From Candidatus Gastranaerophilales bacterium (lineage in GTDB: Bacteria > Cyanobacteriota > Vampirovibrionia > Gastranaerophilales > Gastranaerophilaceae), in the NCBI GenBank assembly GCA_900752845.1, contig CAADWU010000152.1, positions 1 to 20,530 on the forward strand: a stretch of 20,530 bases of DNA, read 5' to 3'. Position numbers and translations under genes: made by a program. The notes under the pieces are model-generated. The model was not told where the DNA came from. It ran no database searches and was given only the letters and a program-made list of their open reading frames with translations. Shown here piece by piece: positions 6,866 to 14,803 of this stretch (the stretch's first letter is position 1; each line of letters starts with the position of its first letter).

Positions 6866-7435
6866 ATGGCAGTAAAAAAAGTTTTACAATACGGTGAAAA
6901 AATATTAAGAGAACCATCAAAAGAAGTTCATAAAGTATCAAGAAAGATACAAGAGCTTGTACAGGATTTGCTTGATACTATGTATGCAAAAAACGGTGTC
7001 GGAATGGCAGCTCCGCAAATAGGATTAAATTACAGAGTTTTTGTTGTTGATGTTTCTGCTAACGATGAACCCTTAAATCCGATTGTTTTTATTAACCCTA
7101 AAATAATTAAAAAATCAGGTGCGGTTATTGCTCAAGAAGGCTGTATAAGCTTTCCCGAAGCTTACACTGACGTAAAAAGATATAAAAATGTTATGGTAAA
7201 AGCTCTTGACAGAAACGGCAAGCCTTTTGTAATCGAAGCAAAAGACGGCTCGCTTCTGGCTCGTGCAATTCAGCATGAAAATGACCACCTTGACGGTATT
7301 TTATTTATTGACCATTGTGTAAACAGATTTGAAACAGATAATATTTTAGCAAAATATAATCTTCCTCCTGTGGAAGCTGACAAATTACTTGCAGAACCTG
7401 AATTGGAAAAGGAACTCGGAAACAAAAATGATTAA
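6866..7435 (+). CDS. def: Peptide deformylase
   Basis: Peptide deformylase removes the N-formyl group from new proteins in the cytoplasm using a bound metal ion. All three family motifs are present in 189 residues: GVGMAAPQ (44-51), EGCISFPE (91-98, metal-binding C93) and HENDH (H137 and H141 as metal ligands, E138 catalytic). The length is slightly above the usual 150-185 because of a Glu/Leu-rich tail of about 30 residues. A Shine-Dalgarno (GTGAGGA) precedes the ATG. The stop overlaps the fmt start by 8 nt (ATGATTAA), the common def-fmt arrangement in which the formylating and deformylating enzymes are co-expressed. Confidence 0.97.
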   Translation: MAVKKVLQYGEKILREPSKEVHKVSRKIQELVQDLLDTMYAKNGVGMAAPQIGLNYRVFVVDVSANDEPLNPIVFINPKIIKKSGAVIAQEGCISFPEAYTDVKRYKNVMVKALDRNGKPFVIEAKDGSLLARAIQHENDHLDGILFIDHCVNRFETDNILAKYNLPPVEADKLLAEPELEKELGNKND

Positions 7436-8357
7436 CATTGTTTTTTTCGGAACTCCTGTGATTGCCTTAAAGTCATTAGAGTATCTGTATAATTCTGATA
7501 AAATTAATGTTCTTGCTGTTGTAACACAGCCTGACAAGCCTGCAGGACGAGGTCATAAAATTACAATGTCGCCGATAAAAGAATTTGCATTATCAAAAGG
7601 TTTGCCTGTGTTTCAACCTAAATCTATCAGAAAAGAACCTGAAATTCAGCAGGAATTAAAAAAGCTTAATCCTGATTTCTTTGTGACTTTCGCTTTCGGT
7701 CAGATTTTGTCGCAGGAAGTACTTGATATACCTAAATACGAAACAATTAATCTTCACGCATCGCTTCTGCCAAAATACAGAGGTGCTAACCCTATTCAGC
7801 GTGCTATTATCAACGGTGAAAAAGAAACAGGTATTTGTACAATGATTACCGAACTTGGTCTTGATTGCGGTGATGTTTGCATGAGAGAGGTTATACAAAT
7901 TCCTGATAATATGACTTGCGTTGACTTGTTTGAAGAAATCAGTGATAAATCACCTGAATTGCTTGAAAAAACTTTGACCGGGCTTGCTGCTAATACTATT
8001 ACACCTGAAAAACAATGCGAAGAAGGTGTTTGTATGGCAAACAAGCTTACAAAAGATGAAACTCTTATTGACTGGTCAAAACCTGCCGAAGAAATTCATA
8101 ATCTGGTACGTGGTATTTACAAGTTTCCGTCTGCTTATTTTATGTATAACAATAAAGTTATAAAAGTTCTTGAAACAAGAGTTGTAAAAGAAGCAGGAAA
8201 TTGCGGCGAGTTTGTTCAGTTTTCTAAAGAAGGTATAAAAGTCGGCTGTGGCAAGGACTGTATAATGCTTGTAAAAGTTAAACCGGAGGGCAAAGGTGAA
8301 ATGCTTGCAAGAGATTGGGCTAACGGTCTCAACGTACGCAGCAATTCACAGCTTTGA
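7428..8357 (+). CDS. fmt: Methionyl-tRNA formyltransferase
   Basis: Fmt formylates the initiator methionyl-tRNA with 10-formyl-tetrahydrofolate. The 309-residue protein begins MINIVFFGTPVIALKSL and carries the formyl-transfer signature SLLPKYRGANPIQRAI (112-127). The catalytic triad is N108, H110 and D146, the last in GLDCGDV, and matches E. coli N106, H108 and D144. The C-terminal OB-like domain recognises tRNA and is of normal length. The ATG at 7428 overlaps the def stop by 8 nt; a longer reading frame from 7389 lies inside def and is not needed. AroH-type chorismate mutase follows after 22 nt. Confidence 0.96.
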   Translation: MINIVFFGTPVIALKSLEYLYNSDKINVLAVVTQPDKPAGRGHKITMSPIKEFALSKGLPVFQPKSIRKEPEIQQELKKLNPDFFVTFAFGQILSQEVLDIPKYETINLHASLLPKYRGANPIQRAIINGEKETGICTMITELGLDCGDVCMREVIQIPDNMTCVDLFEEISDKSPELLEKTLTGLAANTITPEKQCEEGVCMANKLTKDETLIDWSKPAEEIHNLVRGIYKFPSAYFMYNNKVIKVLETRVVKEAGNCGEFVQFSKEGIKVGCGKDCIMLVKVKPEGKGEMLARDWANGLNVRSNSQL

Positions 8358-8379
8358 ATAAATTTTAAGGGTGAAAATT

Positions 8380-8727
8380 ATGATAACAAAAGGAATAAGA
8401 GGCGCAATCACAGTTGGAGAAAACTCGCTTGAAGCAATAAGACAAGCGACTTTAGAACTTTTGTCCGAGATGGTTAATTCTAACTCTATTAATCATGAAA
8501 TGATTTCTCATGTTATTTTTACACTCACAGACGATTTAAATGCCGCTTTTCCTGCAAAGTTTGCAAGACTTGATTTGGGCTGGAATAACGTTGCAATGAT
8601 GTGTTTTCATGAATTGGATGTACCTGATTCACTAAATAAATGTTTGCGTATACTCATTGTTTTAAACTGCGAAGAAAGTTTTGTTCCGCAGTTTGTATAC
8701 TTAAAAGGTGCATCAGCTTTAAGATAA
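8380..8727 (+). CDS. aroH: Chorismate mutase, AroH type
   Basis: This is the trimeric Bacillus-type chorismate mutase, which rearranges chorismate to prephenate for Phe and Tyr synthesis. Key residues of B. subtilis AroH are at matching positions in this 115-residue protein: R7, R63, E78 and R90, with Y107 and R115 one position earlier than Y108 and R116. RGAITV at the N terminus, FTLTDDLNAAFPAKFAR and VYLKGASALR at the C terminus are typical. The start is the ATG at 8380, placed by the Shine-Dalgarno AAGGGTG at 8367-8373; an in-frame GTG at 8371 lies within that site. It is probably third in the def-fmt operon. Its last 9 nt overlap the convergent gene, with no terminator between. Confidence 0.95.
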   Translation: MITKGIRGAITVGENSLEAIRQATLELLSEMVNSNSINHEMISHVIFTLTDDLNAAFPAKFARLDLGWNNVAMMCFHELDVPDSLNKCLRILIVLNCEESFVPQFVYLKGASALR

Positions 8728-10818
8728 TTTAGTAATTTCTGTCATTGCAGGATCAAGAAGTCTTCTGCCGATATTAGGGAATTCTATTGAGCATAGTGTT
8801 TTATTTCCGTATTTAATCATTTTTTCAACAACACCATGACCGTACTTTGGTGTAGAAACTTTGTCACCCGGTTCAAGAACTTGTTGTGTAGCTGGAGCAA
8901 TGTCTTCTGCCGGATAAACGGGTACTACGGGTACAGGTTCTTCTTCATTGAAATCAGGCAGCTCTATTTCAAGATTATCTTCAGAAACATCAGATGTAAT
9001 ATCTCCGATAAGGTTTAAGTCTTCTTCCGTAAGTTCATCAGAAGCCAGTTCATCCAAGTCGTTTATAACGTTTTCATTTTCATCTAATTTTTCATAAAAC
9101 ACTTTATCGACATCTTGCGCAATCTGTTCTACAATATCTTCACTGCTTTCTATAATTTGCGGTTCCTGCACCTGAAAATCCGGTTCGATATCAATATCTG
9201 CTACGGAATAATCAATTTCGGGTTCCGGTGCTGATGTTTCAGGTTCGTAAATTTCTTCTATAACCGGTTCTTCATTAATTATTTGTTCTGTCAACGGTAA
9301 TTCTTCAATAACATGCTCATCTTCTACTATCTGAATATTTTCGTCAACCGAAATAATTTCAGGCTTATCTGCATCATTAATAGCTTCTGTAATAATATTT
9401 TCAACAGCAATGCTGTCTTCGCTGTCATCAAGAATATTTGTTACAGGTTCAATGATTTCTGAAATTTCATCCTCCTGCTCATCTTCTTCTGATTGAATTT
9501 CAGGCTCATTTATCACAGGTGTCTGAAATTGTTCAGCCTGCTGTTCATTGGTATGAGATGAAACTTCAGGCATAGGAACAGCAGAAGATTCTTCTTTGAT
9601 TTCTTCTTCTTTTTCTTCATATTCAGTTAAGTCTATTTCATCAAGCTCAATTATTAACGGAATATTTTGAGTGTGTGCACCGTAAATAATGTATTCATCA
9701 CTGTTTAGCTTATTTAAAAATGCGTTGTATGATGCAAAGTCGTGCTGCAAAGTAAGCGGAGCAAAAAGAATGATATTTTGTGAAGCTTGTTTTAATTCTT
9801 CAATATATTTAAAGCCATGCGGTGCAATAATAGTTGTGTATATGTTGGTTCTTGCCAATAACCTTTTTAACAGTTTTTTATCAGCGTTATCAGAGTTAAT
9901 TTTTGCAAAAGCATAAATTGTTTCTTTAATTGTATTCATAGTGTCGTATGTGTACGCTATGATTTCCTTTTGAAGGTTTGGTTTCATATCGGAAATATCA
10001 ATTACAACGATGTCTGATTTTTCTATCGCAATACTTAAATTCAAAATATCTTTTAAAGTTTCTGCAAAAACGTTTTCATCTCTGTATTTTAACAATTTAT
10101 TTTTAAGAAGAACAAGCTGTGTTATTTGAGTTTCTCTGTATTGCTGGTCTACAACATCTAAAAAAGTCTCAAACGGAAGATATCCTTCAGGTAATGTTTT
10201 AGTATATTCCTGTACCTCAATAAAGATATCCTGAATGATTGCTTTGCTTGTAGCATCTACATCATCTAAGTCATTATCATAAATAAAATTTATTGTATCG
10301 TAATTAAGCGGCAGTTTAAAATCTTTACCGAAAACTATTTTTTTATCCCAGTCAAATTCACCGTCAGTGTCAAAAATAACAATTTTTTCTTTTAATTGTT
10401 TAATAAAGTTGTGCATTAAAATGGTTGTATTTTCCAAATTGTTGGAACATACAAGAAAATTATTTTCAAAAATTGATTTGTCGATTTTAACAGGCACTTC
10501 CTGCTGCGCAAGCTGCCCCATAATAACAGGTTCTTCAGCCGGAATAATATCTAAAAGTTCATTTGATGGAAGTTTTGAAATAGTTGATTTTAAAGACGGA
10601 ATAGTTCCGTTATAATTTTTTAAGATACCTTCTTCATTAAAAGTAAACAGTAATTTTACGATAGCAAAATTTGATGCAGTATCAGCTTTTAAGTTCATAA
10701 CCTGTGCAACGTAGGGTGTATTTGCATCTTCAATTATTACAAAGCTGGAAAGTGCCAAATCATCTTTTACATCGTAAGCTATTTTTACTAAATTATTCTT
10801 AATCTCCAGTACCTTCAT
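8719..10818 (-). CDS. HerA-like pseudo-ATPase with acidic linker and UvrD/PcrA-type C-terminal domain
   Basis: The 699-residue protein has three parts. The N-terminal 75 residues resemble the HerA barrel (VKIAYDVKDD to YVAQVMNLKA). Residues about 100-395 follow the HerA/FtsK-like ATPase course: the P-loop position reads SNNLENTT (125-132) with no Gly-Lys-Thr, then IVIFDTDGEFDW like the HerA VFDPHGEY element, then a Walker B-like SDIVVIDISDM (268-278). About 240 very acidic residues (Glu/Asp/Ile/Pro) form a probably disordered linker. The last 55 residues (EPGDKVSTPKYGHGVVEKM to the end) match the Tudor-like C terminus of UvrD/PcrA helicases, which binds RNA polymerase. ATP hydrolysis looks lost, so a DNA-linked scaffold or adaptor is inferred. 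The ATG at 10818 has the Shine-Dalgarno GAGGAG. Confidence 0.7.
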   Translation of the reverse strand: MKVLEIKNNLVKIAYDVKDDLALSSFVIIEDANTPYVAQVMNLKADTASNFAIVKLLFTFNEEGILKNYNGTIPSLKSTISKLPSNELLDIIPAEEPVIMGQLAQQEVPVKIDKSIFENNFLVCSNNLENTTILMHNFIKQLKEKIVIFDTDGEFDWDKKIVFGKDFKLPLNYDTINFIYDNDLDDVDATSKAIIQDIFIEVQEYTKTLPEGYLPFETFLDVVDQQYRETQITQLVLLKNKLLKYRDENVFAETLKDILNLSIAIEKSDIVVIDISDMKPNLQKEIIAYTYDTMNTIKETIYAFAKINSDNADKKLLKRLLARTNIYTTIIAPHGFKYIEELKQASQNIILFAPLTLQHDFASYNAFLNKLNSDEYIIYGAHTQNIPLIIELDEIDLTEYEEKEEEIKEESSAVPMPEVSSHTNEQQAEQFQTPVINEPEIQSEEDEQEDEISEIIEPVTNILDDSEDSIAVENIITEAINDADKPEIISVDENIQIVEDEHVIEELPLTEQIINEEPVIEEIYEPETSAPEPEIDYSVADIDIEPDFQVQEPQIIESSEDIVEQIAQDVDKVFYEKLDENENVINDLDELASDELTEEDLNLIGDITSDVSEDNLEIELPDFNEEEPVPVVPVYPAEDIAPATQQVLEPGDKVSTPKYGHGVVEKMIKYGNKTLCSIEFPNIGRRLLDPAMTEITKLS

Positions 10819-10841
10819 CAATAACTCCTCACTTTTAACTC

Positions 10842-10859
10842 ATTTTAGCATGAACATGC
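10842..10859 (-). promoter_or_regulatory. Extended -10 promoter overlapping a GCATG palindrome, candidate operator
   Basis: On the minus strand the inverted repeat GCATG-TT-CATGC (10859-10848) is followed at once by TAAAAT (10847-10842). The last bases of the repeat supply the TGC of an extended -10. Initiation near 10835 would give a 17-nt leader with Shine-Dalgarno GAGGAG. A protein bound to the palindrome would block the promoter. The regulator is unknown. Confidence 0.5.
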
Positions 10860-10877
10860 CGTTTTTTATTAAAAAAG

Positions 10878-11456
10878 TTAATTTACGTTAACTAAATCTT
10901 CCAGCTTGTTGTATATTTCAATGGTAAGCATTGATATTTTTAAATCTCGTTTAACAAGACTTTTTATTGTTTCTTTGTAACATTTTAAAAGTGCTTTATT
11001 TAATCCGTTTTCTTCATTTAATAAAGCTCTAATACACTCAGAGTATTCTTTATCTCTTGTGTTTGGTTCAATTTTATCCGCAAGGAAAATAATTTTTTCA
11101 AAATCCGACATATCAAGTTTTCCAAGGGTATGCCATCTGATTGCAGATAAAACTTCTTTATCTTGTATATTAAATTCTTTTTCTGAGATATATGCACTGA
11201 CAGGGGCGTGAAGAGTTTTGTAATTAACCATTTCACATTTTTCAACATTCAGATTTTTATGGATTATATCAAGAAGTTTTTCGTTTGAATAACATTTTGC
11301 ACAGTCATGTAAAAGTCCGGCAAGGTATGCTTTTTCACAGTCTAAATTGTATTTTGAAGCAAGTTCTTTGGCGCAATCAGCAGTTCCAAGTGTGTGAATG
11401 TATCTTTCTTCGTTCAAGTTTTCTTTAAGCCATTTCTTTATTTGTATATAATCCAT
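10878..11456 (-). CDS. yqeK: YqeK-type HD-domain nucleotide hydrolase
   Basis: YqeK proteins are HD-domain enzymes that hydrolyse diadenosine tetraphosphate (Ap4A), a stress nucleotide, symmetrically to two ADP. The 192-residue protein has the expected metal-binding pattern: H21 in YIHTLG, H50-D51 in GLLHDCAK, H83 in LHAPVSA, H109 in IRWHT and D127 in FLADKIEPNTR. The ATG at 11456 has GAGGAA upstream, at a slightly long spacing, and lies inside the end of nadD with a 32-nt overlap. The nadD-yqeK pair is a common arrangement in Gram-positive bacteria and others. The rsfS gene that often follows is missing here; the next gene is the HerA-like protein with its own promoter. Confidence 0.92.
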   Translation of the reverse strand: MDYIQIKKWLKENLNEERYIHTLGTADCAKELASKYNLDCEKAYLAGLLHDCAKCYSNEKLLDIIHKNLNVEKCEMVNYKTLHAPVSAYISEKEFNIQDKEVLSAIRWHTLGKLDMSDFEKIIFLADKIEPNTRDKEYSECIRALLNEENGLNKALLKCYKETIKSLVKRDLKISMLTIEIYNKLEDLVNVN

Positions 11457-12021
11457 TTTCTTTTATATATTCCTCTACTTGTTCAGGTATTAAGTGATCA
11501 ACAGGTTCGCCTTTACTGATTTTTTCTCTCAGTTCGGTTGATGATATATCAACAAAATCCATTTTGGCAAACTCAAAATTGTAACCTTTTTCCTTTAAAT
11601 TATCAAAATTGACAGGTTCATTTTCTCTGATAAATATAATAAAATCAACAAGTTCTTTAAATTTATCGGTTTCGTACCAGCTTTCTATTTTTTCAAAAGC
11701 ATCCGTGCCTATAATAAAATTAATTTTTCCTTCTATGTCATATTCTTTTTGTAATTGTAATGCTGTAAGGTAAGAGTATGATTTTCCTTCACTTTTGTAT
11801 TCAATATCAGAAATTTCAAAAGCCGGATTATCTTGAATTGCCAATTTAACCATATTATACCTGTGTTTGCACATATCTTTTTCATAATCTTTGTGAGGCG
11901 GTTTGTAAGCAGGTATAAATATGATTTTATCAAAACCGTAATTGTCTAAAACATACTGAGCCATTTTAATATGTGCGTTATGAATCGGATTAAATGTTCC
12001 TGAAAAAATACAAAGTTTCAT
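11425..12021 (-). CDS. nadD: Nicotinate-nucleotide adenylyltransferase
   Basis: NadD joins nicotinate mononucleotide to AMP from ATP in NAD synthesis. The 198-residue protein has the nucleotidyltransferase motif GTFNPIHNAH (8-17, a (T/H)xxH-type site), PPHK at 41-44, GTDAF at 105-109 and the C-terminal ISSTELR (159-165), all typical of NadD. The length is normal. The ATG at 12021 has no Shine-Dalgarno but follows a perfect TATAAT by 6 nt, predicting a leaderless mRNA. It overlaps yqeK by 32 nt and is probably co-transcribed with it. Hairpins upstream shield it from readthrough. Confidence 0.95.
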   Translation of the reverse strand: MKLCIFSGTFNPIHNAHIKMAQYVLDNYGFDKIIFIPAYKPPHKDYEKDMCKHRYNMVKLAIQDNPAFEISDIEYKSEGKSYSYLTALQLQKEYDIEGKINFIIGTDAFEKIESWYETDKFKELVDFIIFIRENEPVNFDNLKEKGYNFEFAKMDFVDISSTELREKISKGEPVDHLIPEQVEEYIKENGLYTNKEMA

Positions 12022-12027
12022 AAGATA

Positions 12028-12033
12028 ATTATA
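12028..12033 (-). promoter_or_regulatory. Putative -10 element of a leaderless promoter for nadD
   Basis: Minus-strand TATAAT (12033-12028) is followed by exactly 6 nt (TATCTT) and then the nadD ATG. The -35 position falls in the hairpin repeat at 12044-12059 and shows no consensus. Confidence 0.55.
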
Positions 12034-12043
12034 TAATAAAAAT

Positions 12044-12059
12044 GGAGCGGCTGCGCTCC
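12044..12059. repeat. Hairpin repeat, copy 1 (GGAGCG-loop-CGCTCC)
   Basis: GGAGCGGCTGCGCTCC forms a 6-bp GC stem with a 4-nt loop. It is repeated almost identically 64 bp away. Read on the minus strand it is followed by ATTTTTATT, so it may act as a terminator upstream of nadD. Confidence 0.65.
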
Positions 12060-12107
12060 TTTATCTTTAGTTTAATTTTGTGCGTTTTTTGAAAACCCGT
12101 TGCGTGT

Positions 12108-12123
12108 GGAGCGGCTACGCTCC
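12108..12123. repeat. Hairpin repeat, copy 2 (GGAGCG-loop-CGCTCC)
   Basis: GGAGCGGCTACGCTCC differs from copy 1 at one loop base only, so the stem is identical. It abuts the A8 run that forms the T-tract of the minus-strand terminator at 12124-12155. GC-rich hairpins stand out against the surrounding AT-rich DNA. Confidence 0.65.
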
Positions 12124-12155
12124 AAAAAAAACCTGACTTCGGGATGAAATCAGGT
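12124..12155 (-). terminator. Rho-independent terminator of the 54-residue gene
   Basis: On the minus strand ACCTGATTTC pairs with GAAGTCAGGT (one A-C mismatch) around ATCCC, followed by a run of eight T. It lies 54 nt after the stop of the small gene at 12210-12374 and fits as its terminator. Confidence 0.8.
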
Positions 12156-12209
12156 ACAAAATTTGTAGGGGAAAAATTAATTGGAGTTTATAAAAAAATC
12201 ATTTTTATA

Positions 12210-12374
12210 TCATATAAGATGTAAAGCTTGTTTATTAGCCATTGCTATGAAATTCATCTGGGCAAATAACAGTTCCGAGCGGTCTTCAAACGGCTGGTTA
12301 TTATTGACCGTTACCTGATTTTCATAAATGTTTTTCAGTTTGTCGTCAATTTTTTTCAAATTAGCAACTGCCAT
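12210..12374 (-). CDS. 54-residue protein of unknown function
   Basis: The ATG at 12374 opens a 54-codon frame ending in TGA at 12212-12210. It has a strong Shine-Dalgarno (GAGAGG, 5 nt before the ATG) and is followed by a good terminator, both on the minus strand, which supports a real gene. The product begins MAVANLKKIDDKLKNIYENQ, a charged amphipathic helix. A polar Asn-rich turn follows, then a second helix with ELLFAQMNFIAMANKQAL. It has no signal peptide or clear membrane segment and no Cys. Two-helix proteins of this size may be regulators or assembly partners, but I recognise no family. It is transcribed away from the 730-residue gene that starts at 12542. Confidence 0.6.
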   Translation of the reverse strand: MAVANLKKIDDKLKNIYENQVTVNNNQPFEDRSELLFAQMNFIAMANKQALHLI

Positions 12375-12541
12375 TTAAGCCTCTCAATCTTTTTAGTTAT
12401 CTCTTATGTATATATAAAGTATATAAATATTTCCAAATTTCACAAAAGGCTTAACTTGTTACATAACTTTACATTAAATTAAATAAGTCAATTATTGTAA
12501 GTTGTATGTTTTTATATTTATATAGGGGAAATAGGATAACT
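12375..12541. other. Divergent AT-rich intergenic region
   Basis: This 167-bp gap separates two divergent genes and should hold both promoters. On the plus strand TTGTAA (12495-12500) followed 18 bp later by TATATA is a weak candidate for the 730-residue gene. On the minus strand overlapping TATATA/TATACT runs occur around 12408-12425. Neither can be fixed with confidence. Confidence 0.3.
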
Positions 12542-14734
12542 ATGTTCGAAAACAACGTAAATAATAAGCAAAAGCTTCAATTTCAGGCTATGTCGCCGGG
12601 ACAGGCTCAAGGGCCGCAAGTTCCGATGCAGGCTGTTAATCCTGAACTGTTGAAAGAAAATATTCAGGACAGTTACGTTGCAAACAGAGTTTCCGAGTCC
12701 ACTGATGACCCTAAGACTATGCTTATAACAGCAGGAGTTGCAGTGCCTACATGGTATGCAATTTCACAGGGAATGGATTATTATGCCAAAAAATCAAGAG
12801 GTGAGTTTGAACAAACGCTGCATCATAAAGTCGGTCAGTTCGGTGATGATATTACCGGCTATGTGAAAAACAGCAGGTTTGGTAAATCAAGCTTTGCAAA
12901 TTCTGTAAATAACGGATTTGGCAGGTTTAAAGGATTTTTAAAGCGTAATTTTGTTGACAGGTTCAGAATAACAAGGGCTATGGCTTACACTCCGTCATTA
13001 CCTGAACTTGATATGGTTAAAGGTCAGGCAAACGGTATGACCGGTATGCAGCTGTTTGATTATCCTCAGCAGGTTGAGCAGTTTGTTAAACCTTTAAATC
13101 ACCTTGAAGATTTAGACTGTTACGGAGCTTCAAGAGATATTGCGAAAGATCCTATTTATAAAAAATATAAAGCTTTATTGGATAAAGCAACAACTCCGCA
13201 AGCCAGAGTTGATATTATGCAAAAAGCTGAATTTGAAGCTCTTGCAACCCATACTAATAAAGCTAAATTAAACGATAAACAAATTAAAAATGCTCTTAAA
13301 CGTTTTGAAGCGTTAACTCCTGAAAAACGTGCTCTTACATTGAAAAATATGAAAGCTCGTGAATGGGGATATAAAAGCTTCAAGGAACTTGAAAGTGTAC
13401 TGAAAAATATTCAGGAAAATATGCCTAGAGTTCTTGAGGCTTCTCATAATGCAAACAAAAATATGTTTGTAAGAATTTGGGGTACCAATGCAAATGCTAA
13501 GGGTAGGGCTAGCAAACATCTTTTCGGACGTGAAGTTTATGCATCAGAAACTGCTAATAAACTGGCAGGTTCATTGGGTAATGTTGATTTATCTAAGAAC
13601 CCGCAGCTTGAAAAAACTTTGAAAGATACAGGCTTAATAAATAAAATTCCAAAATCAGCTTTGGGTAAATTCCTTGCCAAGTATAATAATTTAGTAATGG
13701 AAGGTGCTACAAACAGAGTTGCCGGCGGTAAGTTTGTTGCAATTATGCAGGCGGCTTATCTCGCAGACGTAATTGTTAAATCAATGAGGCAGGAAGGCGG
13801 AAGTGAAAAATTCAAGTCATTTGCAGAACGTTTCACTGAAATGATTGCGTTCTTCGTGTGTATGCCTTTAGCTATACAGTTAATGCATAAAGTCGGCGGT
13901 CTTCAATATGCAGGAATGACAGCAGACCAGGTAAAAGCATACAGAACAAAATTAAACGCTCATAACGAAAAAGCTATGGCAGGTAAATTTGCTAATAAAG
14001 CTGATTGGAAAGCAAGTAAAGATGCTTTAAAAACAGAACTGAATGCTGGTGTAAAAAATCCGATTACAAAACTATTTAAACGTGTTGGCAGAATAGTTTC
14101 TGTAGGTTTGGAACAAATAAGACCTTATGATAATAAAGCTATTACAAGAGTAGGCTGGAAACAAAAGCTAAAAGACTTATTCAGACATCCAAAGTTTGGT
14201 ATGAAACAAATGGCAGGTTATCCGATGAGAATTATTCTCGGTATGATGATTATACTACCGTTCTTAAGTAAAATTGCGGTAAAAGGTTCTCATATGATAT
14301 TCGGCAAACCTAAAAATTCATTGCTTGACGAAGGTAAAGAAAAGCCGCCTGAAGAAGTACAACAACCACAGCAAACACAAATTCCTCCGCAATTGCAGCA
14401 GCAAATGCAGGCACAAAACCCTGCTCAACCGCAGACAGTTACTCAACAAACAACAACAGTAACTTCATCAAAACAACAGCAAACAGGAGAAAATCCGTCA
14501 AATTTGTTGAATAAATATAGAAATCCTCAGCAAACAACTTCAACTTCTACAACAACTCAAACATTAGTTAATAATGAACCTGCAAAGACACAAGAACCCG
14601 TAAGAACCTATATTCCATCTCCTGAAGGCGTAAAGATTAATAATGCGGAAGATACAAGCTCTGCCGATGCAGCATTGCGCCGTGCAGAACTTGCAGAACA
14701 AAAAGCTTTGGAAACTCTCGGAATGAGATGGTAG
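12542..14734 (+). CDS. Large membrane-anchored protein of unknown function (730 aa)
   Basis: I recognise no family. From the N terminus there is a polar Gln/Pro-rich stretch (1-45) and a hydrophobic segment (59-78). A long, basic, helix-rich region follows (about 85-395), with two weaker hydrophobic segments at about 399-414 and 434-450. A strong transmembrane segment lies at about 561-581 (RIILGMMIILPFLSKI). A 130-residue Gln/Thr/Pro-rich tail with runs of QQ and TTT ends in a short charged helix (RRAELAEQKALETLGMRW). The tail looks disordered and could be a tether. The ATG at 12542 is preferred because AGGA lies 5 nt upstream; an ATG at 12506 would add 12 residues without such a site. It is followed by another membrane-anchored unknown gene. 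A lineage-restricted envelope role is inferred. Confidence 0.75.
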   Translation: MFENNVNNKQKLQFQAMSPGQAQGPQVPMQAVNPELLKENIQDSYVANRVSESTDDPKTMLITAGVAVPTWYAISQGMDYYAKKSRGEFEQTLHHKVGQFGDDITGYVKNSRFGKSSFANSVNNGFGRFKGFLKRNFVDRFRITRAMAYTPSLPELDMVKGQANGMTGMQLFDYPQQVEQFVKPLNHLEDLDCYGASRDIAKDPIYKKYKALLDKATTPQARVDIMQKAEFEALATHTNKAKLNDKQIKNALKRFEALTPEKRALTLKNMKAREWGYKSFKELESVLKNIQENMPRVLEASHNANKNMFVRIWGTNANAKGRASKHLFGREVYASETANKLAGSLGNVDLSKNPQLEKTLKDTGLINKIPKSALGKFLAKYNNLVMEGATNRVAGGKFVAIMQAAYLADVIVKSMRQEGGSEKFKSFAERFTEMIAFFVCMPLAIQLMHKVGGLQYAGMTADQVKAYRTKLNAHNEKAMAGKFANKADWKASKDALKTELNAGVKNPITKLFKRVGRIVSVGLEQIRPYDNKAITRVGWKQKLKDLFRHPKFGMKQMAGYPMRIILGMMIILPFLSKIAVKGSHMIFGKPKNSLLDEGKEKPPEEVQQPQQTQIPPQLQQQMQAQNPAQPQTVTQQTTTVTSSKQQQTGENPSNLLNKYRNPQQTTSTSTTTQTLVNNEPAKTQEPVRTYIPSPEGVKINNAEDTSSADAALRRAELAEQKALETLGMRW

Positions 14735-14757
14735 CTGTAAGAAAAGCTTGTTTTTTG

Positions 14758-14786
14758 TTGCCCTTTAGAAAAAAGCATGGTATAAT
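14758..14786 (+). promoter_or_regulatory. Promoter of the 228-residue membrane protein gene
   Basis: TTGCCC (14758-14763), a 17-bp spacer and a perfect TATAAT (14781-14786) with an extended -10 TGG. The predicted start near 14793 leaves only about 11 nt of leader, which is almost entirely the Shine-Dalgarno GGAGGG (14793-14798). Confidence 0.75.
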
Positions 14787-14803
14787 CTTTTCGGAGGGTT
14801 TTT

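Noticed and set aside
14735..14757. Terminator after the 730-residue gene
   Set aside because: AAAAGCTT and a T-run are present, but there is no stable stem long enough to call.
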